From assembly GCA_964017185.1 (NCBI GenBank), contig OZ024876.1, positions 1,238,001 through 1,302,000 on the forward strand: DNA of 64,000 bases, given 5' to 3'. The notes beneath the pieces are model-generated. The model did not search any database and was not told the origin of the DNA. It saw only the letters and a program-made list of their open reading frames with translations. Positions 31,843 through 42,448 of the stretch are shown in pieces. The translations under genes and the position numbers were made by a program. Every line of letters starts with the position of its first letter. The stretch's first letter is position 1. This DNA is from Rugalucina vietnamica. Its lineage: Eukaryota; Mollusca; Bivalvia; Lucinida; Lucinidae.

Positions 31843-31878
<36 letters not shown>
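31501..31878 (+). mobile_element. LINE-type 3' end with (ATT)n tail
   Basis: About 340 bp of non-coding sequence, AATAAAG at ~31836, then 11-12 ATT units up to the point where BEL pol resumes. Simple-repeat tails like this are common in CR1/RTE/Jockey-type LINEs. There is no coding sequence to assign a clade. Confidence 0.55.
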
Positions 31879-31879
<1 letters not shown>

Positions 31880-34800
31880 GGGCCAAAATTCTTGATTCAA
31901 GCTTAAAGTCAAATTCTCTCAAGAGAAGTCATTTTGTTACTTTCATGAAGGAAATCCTGGATAGTGGCCATGCGGAGAGAGCTCCACCTTTAAGTAGCAC
32001 AGAGGAGTGTTGGTATCTTCTATTGTTTGGAGTCTATCATCCGAAGAAGCCGGACCAAATCAGAGGTGTGTTTGATGCGTCTGCGAAATATCAATGTGTT
32101 TCCTTAAATGATGTGTTATTATCTGGACCAGATCTTACAAACAGTCTGTTAGGAGTTCTGATTCGTTTCAGAAAGGAGCCTGTCGCTATGACAGCTGATA
32201 TAAAGAAGATGTTTTACTGTTTCTTAGTCAGTGAAAACCATAGAAATTTCTTAAGGTTCTTCTGGTACCTAGATAATGACCCTGACAGTGAACTTGTGGA
32301 ATACCGTATGCGGGTGCATGTCTTCGGGAATAGCCCGTCGCCTGCAGTTGCGTCTTATGGCTTACGCAAGATAGCGGATAGAAGCAAAGAGGATTTTGGT
32401 ATTGATGTTCAGGAATTCATTTCAAATGACTTTTACGTAGACGATGGTTTGACGTCAACACCCACCGTCGACACTGCAGTCAGTCTAATGAAAAGGACAC
32501 AACAGGCTTTCCAAGAAAATGGCAATATCAGACTTCACAAGATAGCTTCTAACAGCAAGGAAGTCATGAGTTCCTTTCCATCTGAAGACTTGGCAAAAGA
32601 TCTCGCTGTTCTACACCTGAACAAAGATGTTTTACCTTTGCAGCGCTCTTTAGGATTGAACTGGAACCTACAGACGGATGTCTTTACATTTTGTGTGTCT
32701 GATGAAATGAAACCGTATACTCGCCGTGGTGTGCTTTCTACGGTAAATAGTATATATGACCCAATAGGATTTGTGGCTCCAGTGAGTGTTACAGGGAAGC
32801 TTTTTCTACGAGAACTTGTTACAGGAACTATTGACTGGGACGCCCCTTTGCCTGAAGACTGTAGGAATGATTGGGAGTCTTGGAGAGATTCTCTCATCCT
32901 TTTAGAGAAGATGAAGATTCCAAGGTCGTATTTCGGTGTAGCACTAAGTGATATATCTAGACTTGAGTTACATATATATTCTGATGCTTCAGAAAAAGCT
33001 ATTGCCGCAGCTGCCTACTGTGTTGGATATAGAGGTGAAATGATTCTTTCTAAGAGCTTGGTCATGGGAAAAGCTAAAGTTGCTCCAAAGAATGGACACA
33101 CCATTCCTAGATTAGAGTTATGTGCGGCAGTTCTTGCCACAGAGATATATGACACTGTGTTAACCGAAAGTGGTTTGAGTTTTCATGAAACTTTCTTTTA
33201 CTCTGACAGCAGAGTTGTGCTTGGTTACATACAAAATAAGACTCGTAGATTTTATACGTATGTAAGTAACAGAGTGGACAAGATTTTGAGGCTTACAAAG
33301 CCAGAGCAGTGGCTTTATATCAATACTGCTGACAACCCAGCAGACTGTGCTACTCGGCCAGGTCAAGTTACAAACCTCATGGACAGTATGTGGATACATG
33401 GGCCAAGTAACATACAGGTACACGACAAGGATCAGATAAAGTCTTTCTCTCTCATTGATCCCGACGTGGACAAGGAAATACGCCCAGTGATCAACACCCT
33501 TGACACTTCTGTATTGAAACCCTCCTTAGGTTCTCAGCGGTTTGAGAGATTCTCCTCCTGGCAACATCTTGTCCGTGCAATGGAAAATCTGTTACATATT
33601 TGTTTGTCATTTAAACATGTGAATGATTCGGATTGCAGAGGTTGGCATATGTGCAAAGGTGCTAAGGATATCAGGAATAAGATGCAGGCTGAGCAGCTTG
33701 TTATCCGTACTGTACAGTCAGAAGTGTACGAAGAGGAAATGTGTGCTTTGCTTCAATCCAAGCAAGTTTCAAAGAAGAGTTCTCTGTTAGAGTTGAATCC
33801 TATTCTAGATGACAGTGGATTGCTCCGAAATGGTGGGCGTTTGAAACATGCACAGGTTCCCACGAACGAAAAACATCCTGTGATAATCCCAAAGAACAGT
33901 CACTTAGCAGTTTTGCTTATTCGTTATTATCATGAAAAAGTACGGCATCAGGGTCGTCATTTTACAGAGGGCGCAGTGAGGTTAGCAGGATACTGGATCA
34001 TATGCTGTAAGCGTCTGGTGTGTTCCACTATTCAAAAATGTGTTAAGTGCAGGAAACTGCGACAGGATGTATCAAGTCAAAAGATGTCTGACCTTCCCGC
34101 TGACCGTGTCCAGCCAGCACCCCCATTCACATTTGTCGGAGTCGACACATTTGGACCATGGGAAGTTACAGCTAGACGTACCAGAGGGGGCTATGCGAAC
34201 AGTAAAAGATGGGCTATCCTCTTTACATGCCTCACCTCCAGAGCCGTACACATAGAAGTTACTGAAGAACTTAGCTCATCAGCATTTATCAATGCTTTTC
34301 GTCGTTTCCTGGCAATACGAAATGATGTCAAGGAGATCCGGTCAGACCAAGGAACTAACTTTGTGGGTGCAACCACTGATCTAGGCATTGATGTTGTGAA
34401 AGTTGGAGTGGATCCTGTACAGACTTTCTTGCACGACAAAGGAATTTTGTGGACTTTCAATCCTCCTCATTCCTCACACATGGGCGGAGTGTGGGAGCGA
34501 ATGATTGGTGTGACAAGAAGAATCTTGGATTCTATGTTGGGTGATTTGAACACTACGCATTTGACCCATGAAGTATTAACCACATTCATGGCTGAAGTTA
34601 GTGCCATAATAAATGCTAGACCACTAGTACCCATTTCAAGTGATCCTGACTGTCCAGAAATTCTTACCCCAGCCATGTTATTAACTCAGAAATGTTCTAC
34701 CCCTGTTCAGTACAACTATCAACATGTAAGTCCTAAAGTTCAGTGGAAATATGTTCAAGCCCTATCTGACACATTTTGGAAACGTTGGCGTACAGAGTAC

Positions 34801-35049
34801 TTGCAAACTCTCCAAAATAGGCGTAAATGGCAGGCTGATGTACCCAATCTTAAACCTGGGGATGTTGTACTACTTAAAGACTGTTCTGTTCATCGTAACA
34901 ATTGGCCTATGGGTGTGATTACCAGAGTGTTTCCAAGTGAGGATGGTAGAGTAAGAAAGGCTGAAGTCAGGGTAGTGAGTCGTGAGAGTGGATGCTCTTT
35001 ATTCGTTCGTCCGATATCTCAATTGATTTTGCTGGTATCAGAAACCTAA
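31879..35049 (+). CDS. pol: BEL/Pao pol: RT, RNase H, integrase
   Basis: Open for over 1050 codons from the insertion junction; the first ATG is at 31945. Numbered from that ATG: RT with GVFDASAKYQ, MTADIKKMFY and the catalytic FYVDD at ~162-166. RNase H follows with YSDASEKA (~345) and HTIPRLELCAAVLA. Integrase H2C2 domain lies at ~662 (HEKVRHQGRHF..CVKCRKL). Integrase D-D-E are at ~732 (GVDTFGPW), ~800 (SDQGTNF) and ~848 (GVWERMIG). A DUF5641-like C-terminus (RRKWQADVPNLKPGDVVLLK) closes it. It would copy and integrate the element. Only the RT N-terminus is missing, cut off by the insert at 29716-31878. Long intact frame: the element was active not long ago. Confidence 0.9.
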
Positions 35050-35296
35050 ATGTCAGATTAAATTGTGCATCGTTAGGGTTTTTTTAGGACGTCGCGCCCT
35101 GCCATTTCATTTTTTGCAAGTGTTTCATGTTTCAAGTTAATAATACTTGAGTTGATGATTATAAGTGATTGTAATTGTCTTTTAACAGTGAATAGAGATG
35201 TCTCAGAGAAGCATATATGTTTATTTTGACATTGCATTAAGCTTCTTATCTAAAGTTTTGATAAGAGTTTCAGACATTTACATGTGTACATATTAT
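35050..35296 (+). other. BEL 3' region
   Basis: Non-coding, AT-rich, between the pol stop and the 60-bp repeat shared with the BEL 5' side. TAGGGTTTTTTTAGG at ~35073 is the nearest thing to a polypurine/T-rich boundary; I cannot place an LTR start. Confidence 0.4.
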
Positions 35297-35527
35297 GTCA
35301 ACCAAGTGCAAGGGGTAAACTAGCCGTAACAGTCTCCGCAGATCTAAGGCGGCATAGCCGTAACTCCGAATAAAAATTAAAACTGAGATCCTTTAAGAGC
35401 AGTGAACACATTAATGAGAAAGGGGATGGGCCATACCGCGGTTTCGACTATTAAAGTCTCGTCAGTGACCCTTTAGATTTGGCGACATAGAGTCAAAGAG
35501 AATTACTGAAATTTTGTAACTTTCAAC
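35297..35527 (+). repeat. 60-bp LTR-like end followed by direct repeat R
   Basis: 35297-35357 matches the end of the BEL 5' LTR candidate (16289-16349). Six bases to a few bases later repeat R starts (35366-35527), matching 15139-15300 with a handful of differences. On the left side of BEL the order is R, ~1 kb, then the 60-bp end; here the 60-bp end precedes R. Confidence 0.7.
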
Positions 35528-35716
35528 TTACAAACATTTGAATTGTACTATGTCTAGATTACTGGCAGAAATACATGTATGTCAAGCTTGGATAGCGTAT
35601 TCGATAACAAACGTACTTGTCACCGCTGCGCTCCAGTTTCAAATCCAGGTCAATGCATGTGAGAGGCGTCGGTGGTCTTTGTCGCATTTCTTACGAAACT
35701 TCCTTTCGACATTTGA
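35528..35716. other. unassigned, possible PLE 5' region
   Basis: 189 bp between repeat R and the first PLE-like open frame. No motif was recognised. Confidence 0.3.
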
Positions 35717-37935
35717 GTGAAATGGCACACCATTTCCCTTCAATACCGAGCAGTATTACATACCGAATCTAATCACATTAGAAGTTTTATTAAAATTCCT
35801 TTCATCAATAAAGGAATTGACTTTATTGATTTACCAAGCATATTCCAGGATAAATCAGTGATACAGTCTATACCTACCTACTTCCAAAATTCAGAACCTC
35901 CTATTATTTGTTACAAATATAACAAACCAATCAGAAATACAATTTTTAATTTCAATAAACTTGTTTCTGATCTTGATATCCATGCTAATACTCCTAAGTC
36001 TTGAGATTGTAAAGATTCAAAATATGTTTATCAACCCGCTGGACATATTGTTACTGGAAATTTAAAAATAATTTCGGATTCTAGAATTCGCAAAATTGTT
36101 TCTAAAGGTCCGAAATATAGATTCCCTTCCTACATTAATTTCGACAAATGTAGAGAGGAGATTTCATCTGCATTAAATGATTTCGGTAATCGATGGTGTA
36201 AACGAGAGGGTGTTGAGGATAATGCTCTTAAAGAATGGAAAAGAAGTATCTTCACTATCGTGGATAAACGTATTAAGTTTTATTCACAAAATACTAATCT
36301 TTTACCTCCTAAACCCAAATCGTCATTTAGGCATTTGAAGCAGGGTATCCAAGAATTTCATAGAAAGTATGTCTTGGTTCCGGCAGATAAAGCCGCAAAC
36401 AATATTGTTGTCGTTTGTAGGCTTCACTACGTTTACACCTTAAAACAGGAGCTTGATGGTACCAGGGCTTATCTGGAGACAGATACTGATGAGGTGTCTG
36501 TAGTTAATGCCCACTTAAACGATTTACCTGTTAAGTTTTCTGTTTGTGTCAATGAAGGCCAAGACAAACTTCCTACGATGTATTGGTTACCTAAGCTTCA
36601 CAAAAGACCATACAAAGCTAGATTTATTGCAAATTCTAGCTCTTGTACTACCACTGAACTTTCTAAATTATTAACTTCCTGTCTTACTGCTATCAAATCT
36701 CATGTTATAAGATACTGTGAGACAGTGTATGAAACTTCTAATAAAAATTGGTTTTGGTCAATTAAAAATTCTGGTGAGGTGCTCAGTAAATTGAAGTGTA
36801 GAGGGTTCCGTGCGACAAGCTTGTCCACATATGATTTTTCTACTCTGTATACAACATTACCACATAATCTAATAAAAGAAAAACTTCTGGATTTGATAGA
36901 GTGGACCTTCAAAAGGGCATTAAAAAACTATGGTTCACTTTATTTGGCATGTAATGACAGAAAGGCTTTTTTCACTTTTCACTTCCTCTGACCAAAGTCG
37001 GTATACACTTTGGTCATGTCAGAATGTATGCGACGCCTTATCCTATCTCCTTGATAATATTTATATTAGATTTGGGACCAAGTTATACAGACAAATTGTT
37101 GGAATTCCGATGGGTACAAATTGCGCACCTCTAGTAGCTGATTTATTTTTATACTGCTACGAAAGAGATTTCATGGATTCTCTTAACCATGATAATCAAG
37201 CTGATGTTATCGAGGCTTTTAATTCCACATCTAGGTACCTCGATGACCTTTTGAACATTGACAACCCTTATTTTGAAGGTATGGTCAATCAAATTTATCC
37301 ACCTGAACTTCAGTTGAACAAAGCCAATATCTCAATATACCGAAGCCCCCTTTTTAGATCTATATCTTTCTGTTGCAAATGGATTTGTTTCTTCTAAAAT
37401 TTATGATAAGCGCGATGACTTTGATTTTGATATAGTAAATTTTCCTTTTTTGGATGGTGACGTTCCTCGTCGTGCTTCTTATGGTGTATACATTTCGCAA
37501 CTTATTAGGTTTGCTAGAGTCTGCAATCATGTTACAGACTTCAACGCTCGAAATAAATGTTTAACGGCAAAACTTCTCCAACAGGACTATCGGTATCATA
37601 AGCTTCGAAAAACATTTTCTAAATTTTATCGTAGACACTATGAATTGATTTCCAAATATAATGTTGGGTTAAAGACGCTTTTAAGTGAGGGCCTTTCGGA
37701 ACCTGAATTTTATGGTGACTTGGTTTATAAATTTAAGAAACTTAAAGGAATTAATGATTTTTCTTTTCAGTTCAGAAAAATCATAACACGTTACAGACGT
37801 ATAGGTTATAACTTGAATGTTATGCGACAGTCTGCATGCTTAGTTTTTAACCCAATCATGGTTGATAGCTATGCTGCCTTCTTTAATTGCACGCCGGTGG
37901 GTCGGGCGTCAGACTGTATGATGGCCCCGACATAA
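35717..37935 (+). pseudogene. PLE reverse transcriptase, one stop and two frameshifts
   Basis: Blocks in order: N-terminal FIKIPFINKGIDFIDLPSIF; an in-frame TGA at 36002-36004; YVLVPADKAANNIVVVC; YWLPKLHK (~36585), the signature of Penelope-type RTs; STYDFSTLYTTLPH (first catalytic Asp); a frameshift near 36970; QIVGIPMGTNCAPLVADLF; RYLDD (37232-37246); a one-base insertion near 37336 (CAATATACC where other copies have CAGATACC); then the common C-terminal part to MMAPT at 37935. No GIY-YIG endonuclease follows; the frame simply stops. The enzyme would prime and copy the element RNA at the insertion site. This copy is dead. Family call rests on LPKLHK and YLDD; another minor RT clade is possible. 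Confidence 0.7.
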
Positions 37936-38562
37936 AGCTATTCATTTTAGTTGGTTGGGGCCGGAGCTTCTTGTCTGTTGCTTGGTCCACCGGGGTCCAA
38001 CTGGTGTTTTTCTTTTGCTCCGGAGTTAGTAGGTTATTCGGCGCCCAGGGATCTCCATCGTCGGGCAGCTTACTCAGTCTGTGAGTCCTGGTTTTTGATT
38101 CATCAGGATGTTTATCATGATTTATTTGTTTGTTCTTGATGATTCATTGACTAGTTAGAGATTCACCACGAGGACCGAATAACTAACTAAATGTTATGAA
38201 CCACTGCAGAAGCTGAGGGTGAGGTTATGGCCATGTAAAACCGGTTTAAGCCCGCCAGTAACTTCGTGTTACTGATCGTTCCAAGTCGATACTTCTGTGG
38301 TGGTTCTTTTTGTTTTATGTCTTGGTGTATATATAAAAAAAAATTTTTTGTGCTGTTGGCGCCATATGTATGTTTTCATATTTTTAGTTAAGTTAAGGTA
38401 ACTGAGTGGCCACCTATTGGGAAAATAGCTGCTCATTCGGCTTACGATATGTTTCATGGTATAAGTTCCTGATTGTTAGTTTGGTTTTTTCCCACCTCGG
38501 TTTTTGGAGTGGGAATCTTTTTCTGATTGCGCCTTTTCCTGATCTTTGCCTACTTGTACCTC
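35717..38562 (+). mobile_element. Penelope-like element, longest copy
   Basis: About 2.2 kb of coding sequence followed by the ~620-bp tail common to all copies, ending CTACTTGTACCT. There is no poly-A and no clear terminal repeat. It is the only copy with the full RT. At least ten further copies in this window are 5'-truncated to different points, as expected of target-primed insertion. Confidence 0.8.
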
Positions 38563-39110
38563 TTTACATAACCAATTTTATTGGGCCGTGGAATATTGAC
38601 CCTCTAAACGGTTAACTATTGCTCCTGTGGTCAGGTATTTAGCAGCTCTGTGCGGGAGACATCTTGTGACCCATCAGTTTCTTAAAGCCCTGATGCTGGA
38701 AGGCAATCCAAATATACCCATTCAGTCGCAAACAACCATAGCTGTAAATGTGACGCTAACCGTCGAATCAAACAAAGCAAGCTACATTATTGACCTCTCT
38801 AGCACCCTCTAAAACTCATTCTAACTCATTATTGTTTGTATTGTATTGCCAATTGTATTTATCAACTTATTTATTTGAAATTAAGGAGATTAAGAAGCAT
38901 AGTCATCATCAAGTGTTCCTCTTTGTTCTCATACAACACCCTTATTTGGACGCTGATACTGACCAGTCAGAATTCAGCACCGGAATATCTTACTGGTACT
39001 GGAGACTTGTTCTCCAAAATTGACAGAAACGTAGTCTGCTGCAATTACGATAGTACAATATTGGCTAGGAGTTATTACTCTGTTGTATTATTTCAGAGAT
39101 TTCACGTTTA
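38563..39110. other. non-coding stretch, nothing recognised
   Basis: Short open frames (38627-39111) carry no domain. AT-rich sequence. Confidence 0.45.
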
Positions 39111-39390
39111 GAAACATTCTAAGCAATGTTTAATATTCTAATATAATATTCTAATGTTTGATATTCTAAGCAATGTTTAAATAATTCAACCCCGTTAAAA
39201 ATATATCTTTTATTTAGACTTCTCGTGTAACGTTTCGAAATTGCAGTACAATAGTCTGGCTTTTGTTGCCGGTTTTAAAAGAGCTACTGATGACGATTTA
39301 TTACCCGAAATTGCGCAATATACTATCTCCCTTTGATTTTTTTTTACTTTTTCCAAAGGATGAAACCTTTATATTTTATTGATGGTTCGT
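39111..39390 (+). repeat. decayed hammerhead-repeat copy
   Basis: Diverged single unit: AACCCCGTTAAAAATATATC, CGTTTCGAAATTGCAGTACA, TTGCCGGTTTTAAAAGAGCT, then a hammerhead core CTGATGA..CCCGAAATTGCGCAATA (39286-39320). The 3' strand of stem I is deleted or changed (TACTAT instead of TAGTCC), so self-cleavage is unlikely. Confidence 0.65.
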
Positions 39391-39744
39391 GATAAATAGA
39401 GATCACCAAGGTTTCTGCTACAGCAAAGAATTTAGGTTTAACCATTTATCCTCGACTAAACACGTTCTGGTCATATTCGAGATCACCTTGTCTTTCCAAA
39501 AGAAACAAAAAGTACCCCAGGACACATAAACATGTACGAAATATCCATTCCGGAAGTCAATTCAGGTAATTTAGATCAATGCCTGTAAACATGCGCTTCA
39601 CCAAGACCTTAAATTGTGATTTATTCGTTTAAAATTGACTGTGATGATGACTCATAAGAACGAAACAAGTAACTTAATACTTAAAGCAACTGGACTTAGG
39701 ATGACGTTTTCAACGGTTAAGCGCTTGTTCTGTTTCGGTCTGTT
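39391..39744. other. non-coding stretch
   Basis: Nothing recognised. Confidence 0.4.
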
Positions 39745-40430
39745 TTACTTTCCTTCATATGCATTTGCATTACTTATTAAACGACCCTCGTTCATTATCT
39801 GTATAAGTATAGCTAATATAGCACTGCGCACACACGCCTGCTTTACTCATAAACATTTATTTATAGCTTTGTAAATCAAGGTATGAGAATATTCTCTGAC
39901 ATGTCAGTGGAAAAATGCATGTGAGTTCGCACTACTTATTGAATGTCCCCCGTATAAGAAGGAAATACTAGGTTTCTTCTTAAACAATAACACATGCAAC
40001 TTTTGTTTTATATTTGTTCATCTACTTCAATGTCGGTGTTTACTCTGCCAGTATATGTAAGCGATTTGAACGATTTATTCCATTGAATTTCTTCATTAAA
40101 TTACCCCACCCACCTTCATTTAGAAGAAAATGAAGAAAATATAAACAACAACTGTAATAAATTGGTCCTCTGGCATTACATAAGCCACAAAATGATACAT
40201 TCGATGCAACATACCACACAAAAGTAAAGTTTTCATTCAGAATCAGCTTTATTATTGCTTGCAGTGTAGAAAAATCTTAAAATGGGCGAACTCTTAAGAA
40301 AAAGTCCACACGATTGGGTCAAGGGGTCGAAAAAGTGGAACCCCATAATTTTTCAACAATATAAGCCATAAACAATCATTTAAAGCAAAAATATCAATTT
40401 TATTACAAAATTCGCAAGGGAGCAATATTT
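39745..40430 (-). repeat. right arm of the distant inverted repeat
   Basis: Reverse complement of 13215-13890 at the level of ordered shared blocks (for example GCTTTAAATGATTGTTTATG and GTGGGTGGGGTAATTTAATG when read on the minus strand). It also has two mariner-like terminal motifs, at ~39770-39790 and ~39930-39953. The arms are clearly diverged. Confidence 0.6.
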
Positions 40431-40562
40431 CTTATAACTCGTCCCTCACTAATACATAAATTAAAATTATTTTAGACACTTCAGGCAAAAATGCATTGCC
40501 TAATCAATCATTCAGTTGATACCATATCAGGCTGAGTACTCATGGTCTATCTGTAACTCGTC
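40431..40562. other. non-coding spacer
   Basis: Nothing recognised. Confidence 0.35.
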
Positions 40563-40568
40563 GATCGT

Positions 40569-40627
40569 GTGGCTCGGTGTGCTAGCACGGTGAGCGAGAG
40601 ACCCTGGGTTCGAGTCCCGCTTAGGCC
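40569..40627 (+). repeat. tRNA-like module 1 (SINE-type head), shortened
   Basis: TGGCTCGGTGTGCTAGCACG.. and GGTTCGAGTCCC resemble the A and B boxes of RNA polymerase III genes, closing with TAGGCCA against the 5' TGGCTCG. About 14 bp of the D-arm region is missing compared with the second module. Followed by CACGTTCTTTTTTTGCCCCT as in module 2. Confidence 0.55.
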
Positions 40628-40732
40628 ACGTTCTTTTTTTGCCCCTGTGACATTTGGTGGGCAGTGTGGGTCCGTGCTCGGGCTGCGAGCAGCAATATGG
40701 GACTGTCTCGTCGGTTCCGGCATGGTTCTGAT

Positions 40733-41587
40733 CAGTGAAACTTCAGAAGGATATTGATCGATTAGGTAGTTGGGCCCGGAAATGGGGTACGAGATTCCAA
40801 CCCGGCAAGTGCAACATGATGCAGCTGACGAATAAACGTACTAGTAAAATTCAAGCTTCTTACAAGCTTGAGGGTACTGTGTTGGAAAATGTTGAAAGGA
40901 TCAAATATTGTAACAATAACTAAGGATTTAAAATGGCACACTCACATCAGCAATGTGAGCACCAAAGCCAATAGGACCCTTGGTTTTTTTTTAGACGAAA
41001 TCTGTTTTCTTGCCCCCAAGATGTGAGAGAAGCTGCGTATAAAGGTCTGGTGAGACCTATTCTTGAATATGGCAGCTCAGTTTGGGACCCTCATTATGAA
41101 GGTCTGATAGATAATTTGGAGAAAGTGCAAAAGCGTGGGGCTAGGTAAGTAACTAGGAACTATACATATGAAAAAGGTAGTATGACTGACATCCTTAAAA
41201 AACTAAAATGGGAATCCCTGCAGAAAAGAAGGAAAGATAATTGAATTATATTGCTTTTCAAAGATCTAAAAGGGAGAGCAAAAATACCCACGGATGACCT
41301 TATCCCCAAAAATAGGTGTTGTAGGAATCAACACTCCTTGGCATTTCAGATACCTTCAGAAAGTACAAATGCCTATTTACACACTTTTTTCCCCCAGACT
41401 ATTAGAGATTGGAAGGAACTCCCTGATTCTCTGATCTCCTCTGCTGAATTGTCAGATGATTGTGTGTCTAAATTTACTTCTCTTGTGAGAGCTCGGGACT
41501 AATCCCTTCCGGTCAAGCACCATCCCTCTGGTGTGGTATTGTCAGTTTGACGTTTCACCAGTAAACTATTCTGATTCTGATTCTGAG
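40733..41587 (+). pseudogene. 5'-truncated LINE, ORF2 C-terminal part with TTCTGA tail
   Basis: Pieces in three frames read DIDRLGSWARKWGTRFQPGK, REAAYKGLVRPILEYGSSVW, then SLAFQIPSESTNAYLHTFFP and TIRDWKELPDSL. These form the RT-to-C-terminus region of a CR1/Jockey-type LINE. Stops and shifts near 40920, 41145 and 41245 break it. The 3' end is short and closes with TATTCTGATTCTGATTCTG, a simple-repeat tail typical of that group. Confidence 0.7.
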
Positions 41588-41638
41588 ATTCGGGGACGAA
41601 TTTAATTGAGCAGGGGAAAATGCAACCGGTTGATCGTG

Positions 41639-41711
41639 TGGCTCGGTAGCTCAGTGGTAGAGTGATCGCACGGTCAGCGAGAGACCCTGGGCTCGTATCC
41701 CGGTCGGGTCA
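41639..41711 (+). repeat. tRNA-like module 2 (SINE-type head)
   Basis: 73 nt that fold as a tRNA: 5' TGGCTCG against 3' CGGGTCA, a good A box (TAGCTCAGTGGTAGAG), a CTGGG/CCCGG T-arm, and a 4-bp anticodon stem with loop ACGGTCA. The T loop (CTCGTAT) and U33 are not canonical, so a functional tRNA is unlikely. Confidence 0.6.
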
Positions 41712-41730
41712 CGTTCTTTTTTCGCCCCTG

Positions 41731-42196
41731 TGACATATTTACAATCCACTTAGATACAGGTAGTTGTGTAAATATTATTGTTGGGACGCTACGCAAACAC
41801 AAACAAAATCAATTATTATTTACTATTCGGTTCCACATTCGCGACATACGGATAGTTATCAAGAATTACTTGTCTATTTTGTGTATACCTTTTCTGAGAA
41901 ATGTGCAGTTTTTGTTTTGAAGCCTTTTTTTCTCTCGAACCACGTTACATGGACTGCTGTGAAAAACATCTATAACATGTTTATAATATCTATAACATGT
42001 TTGCATTATGCAAGTCTTTTACCTTTTGAAGACATTGGTTTCTCGTTTTTAGTGATTACGGCCATCAAAATAGAGCACAGTGGATTTCTTATGCCACACC
42101 TAGATCTTTGTACAGGAAATAATTTCCACCTTGTTTAAACAGGATTTTGGAGTACTAATTCATAGATTATGAAAAGTTTGTTTTGGAAACCGTTAT
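41731..42196. other. non-coding stretch
   Basis: An open frame at 41764-42138 has no recognisable domain. Nothing else was seen. Confidence 0.4.
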
Positions 42197-42448
42197 CATT
42201 ACGAAAACTTGTCCATGCAATAAACAAAGATGTTTTTAGCTTTAAAAATTGAATATTTTCAGCGTGTAAAGTTTGATATTTTTCTTATTTTTGCTCAAAA
42301 CATAGATTGTGTGCTCGCCGAGGCGGTTCTAACGAGTATCCACATTCTACGTTTTGGAGCAAAAATAAAAATAGGCATACCCCTGCATACCCCAGTTTTG
42401 CTAAATAAAAGTGGGGTTCAATGGGGTATACATTACACGGACATGATG
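42197..42448 (-). mobile_element. family A TIR element
   Basis: Reverse orientation: CATTACGAAAACTTGTCCATG at the left, TATACATTACACGGACATGATG at the right. Keeps TTATTTTTGCTCAAAACAT, GCCGAGGCGGTTCTAAC and CCCCTGCATACCCCAG blocks. The right terminus is slightly shortened. Confidence 0.7.

Larger units (their letters stand above)
29716..31878. mobile_element. composite 2.2-kb insert in BEL pol
   Basis: Starts with three tandem ~18-19-bp units (GGGGCAGTGGTATGCTTT, 29716-29770), then ~400 bp without recognisable coding (29771-30185). A truncated PLE copy (30186-31500) follows, and then a 3' end with AAATAAAG and an (ATT)n tail (31501-31878). The outer parts probably belong to one LINE-type element split by the PLE. 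Confidence 0.55.

Noticed and set aside
35610-35660. Polymerase III B-box (GTTTCAAATCC) upstream of the PLE
   Set aside because: No A box or tRNA-like fold accompanies it; a chance match.
41639-41711. Functional tRNA gene
   Set aside because: The T loop and the base before the anticodon are non-canonical, and a shortened relative lies 1 kb upstream. A SINE head is more likely.
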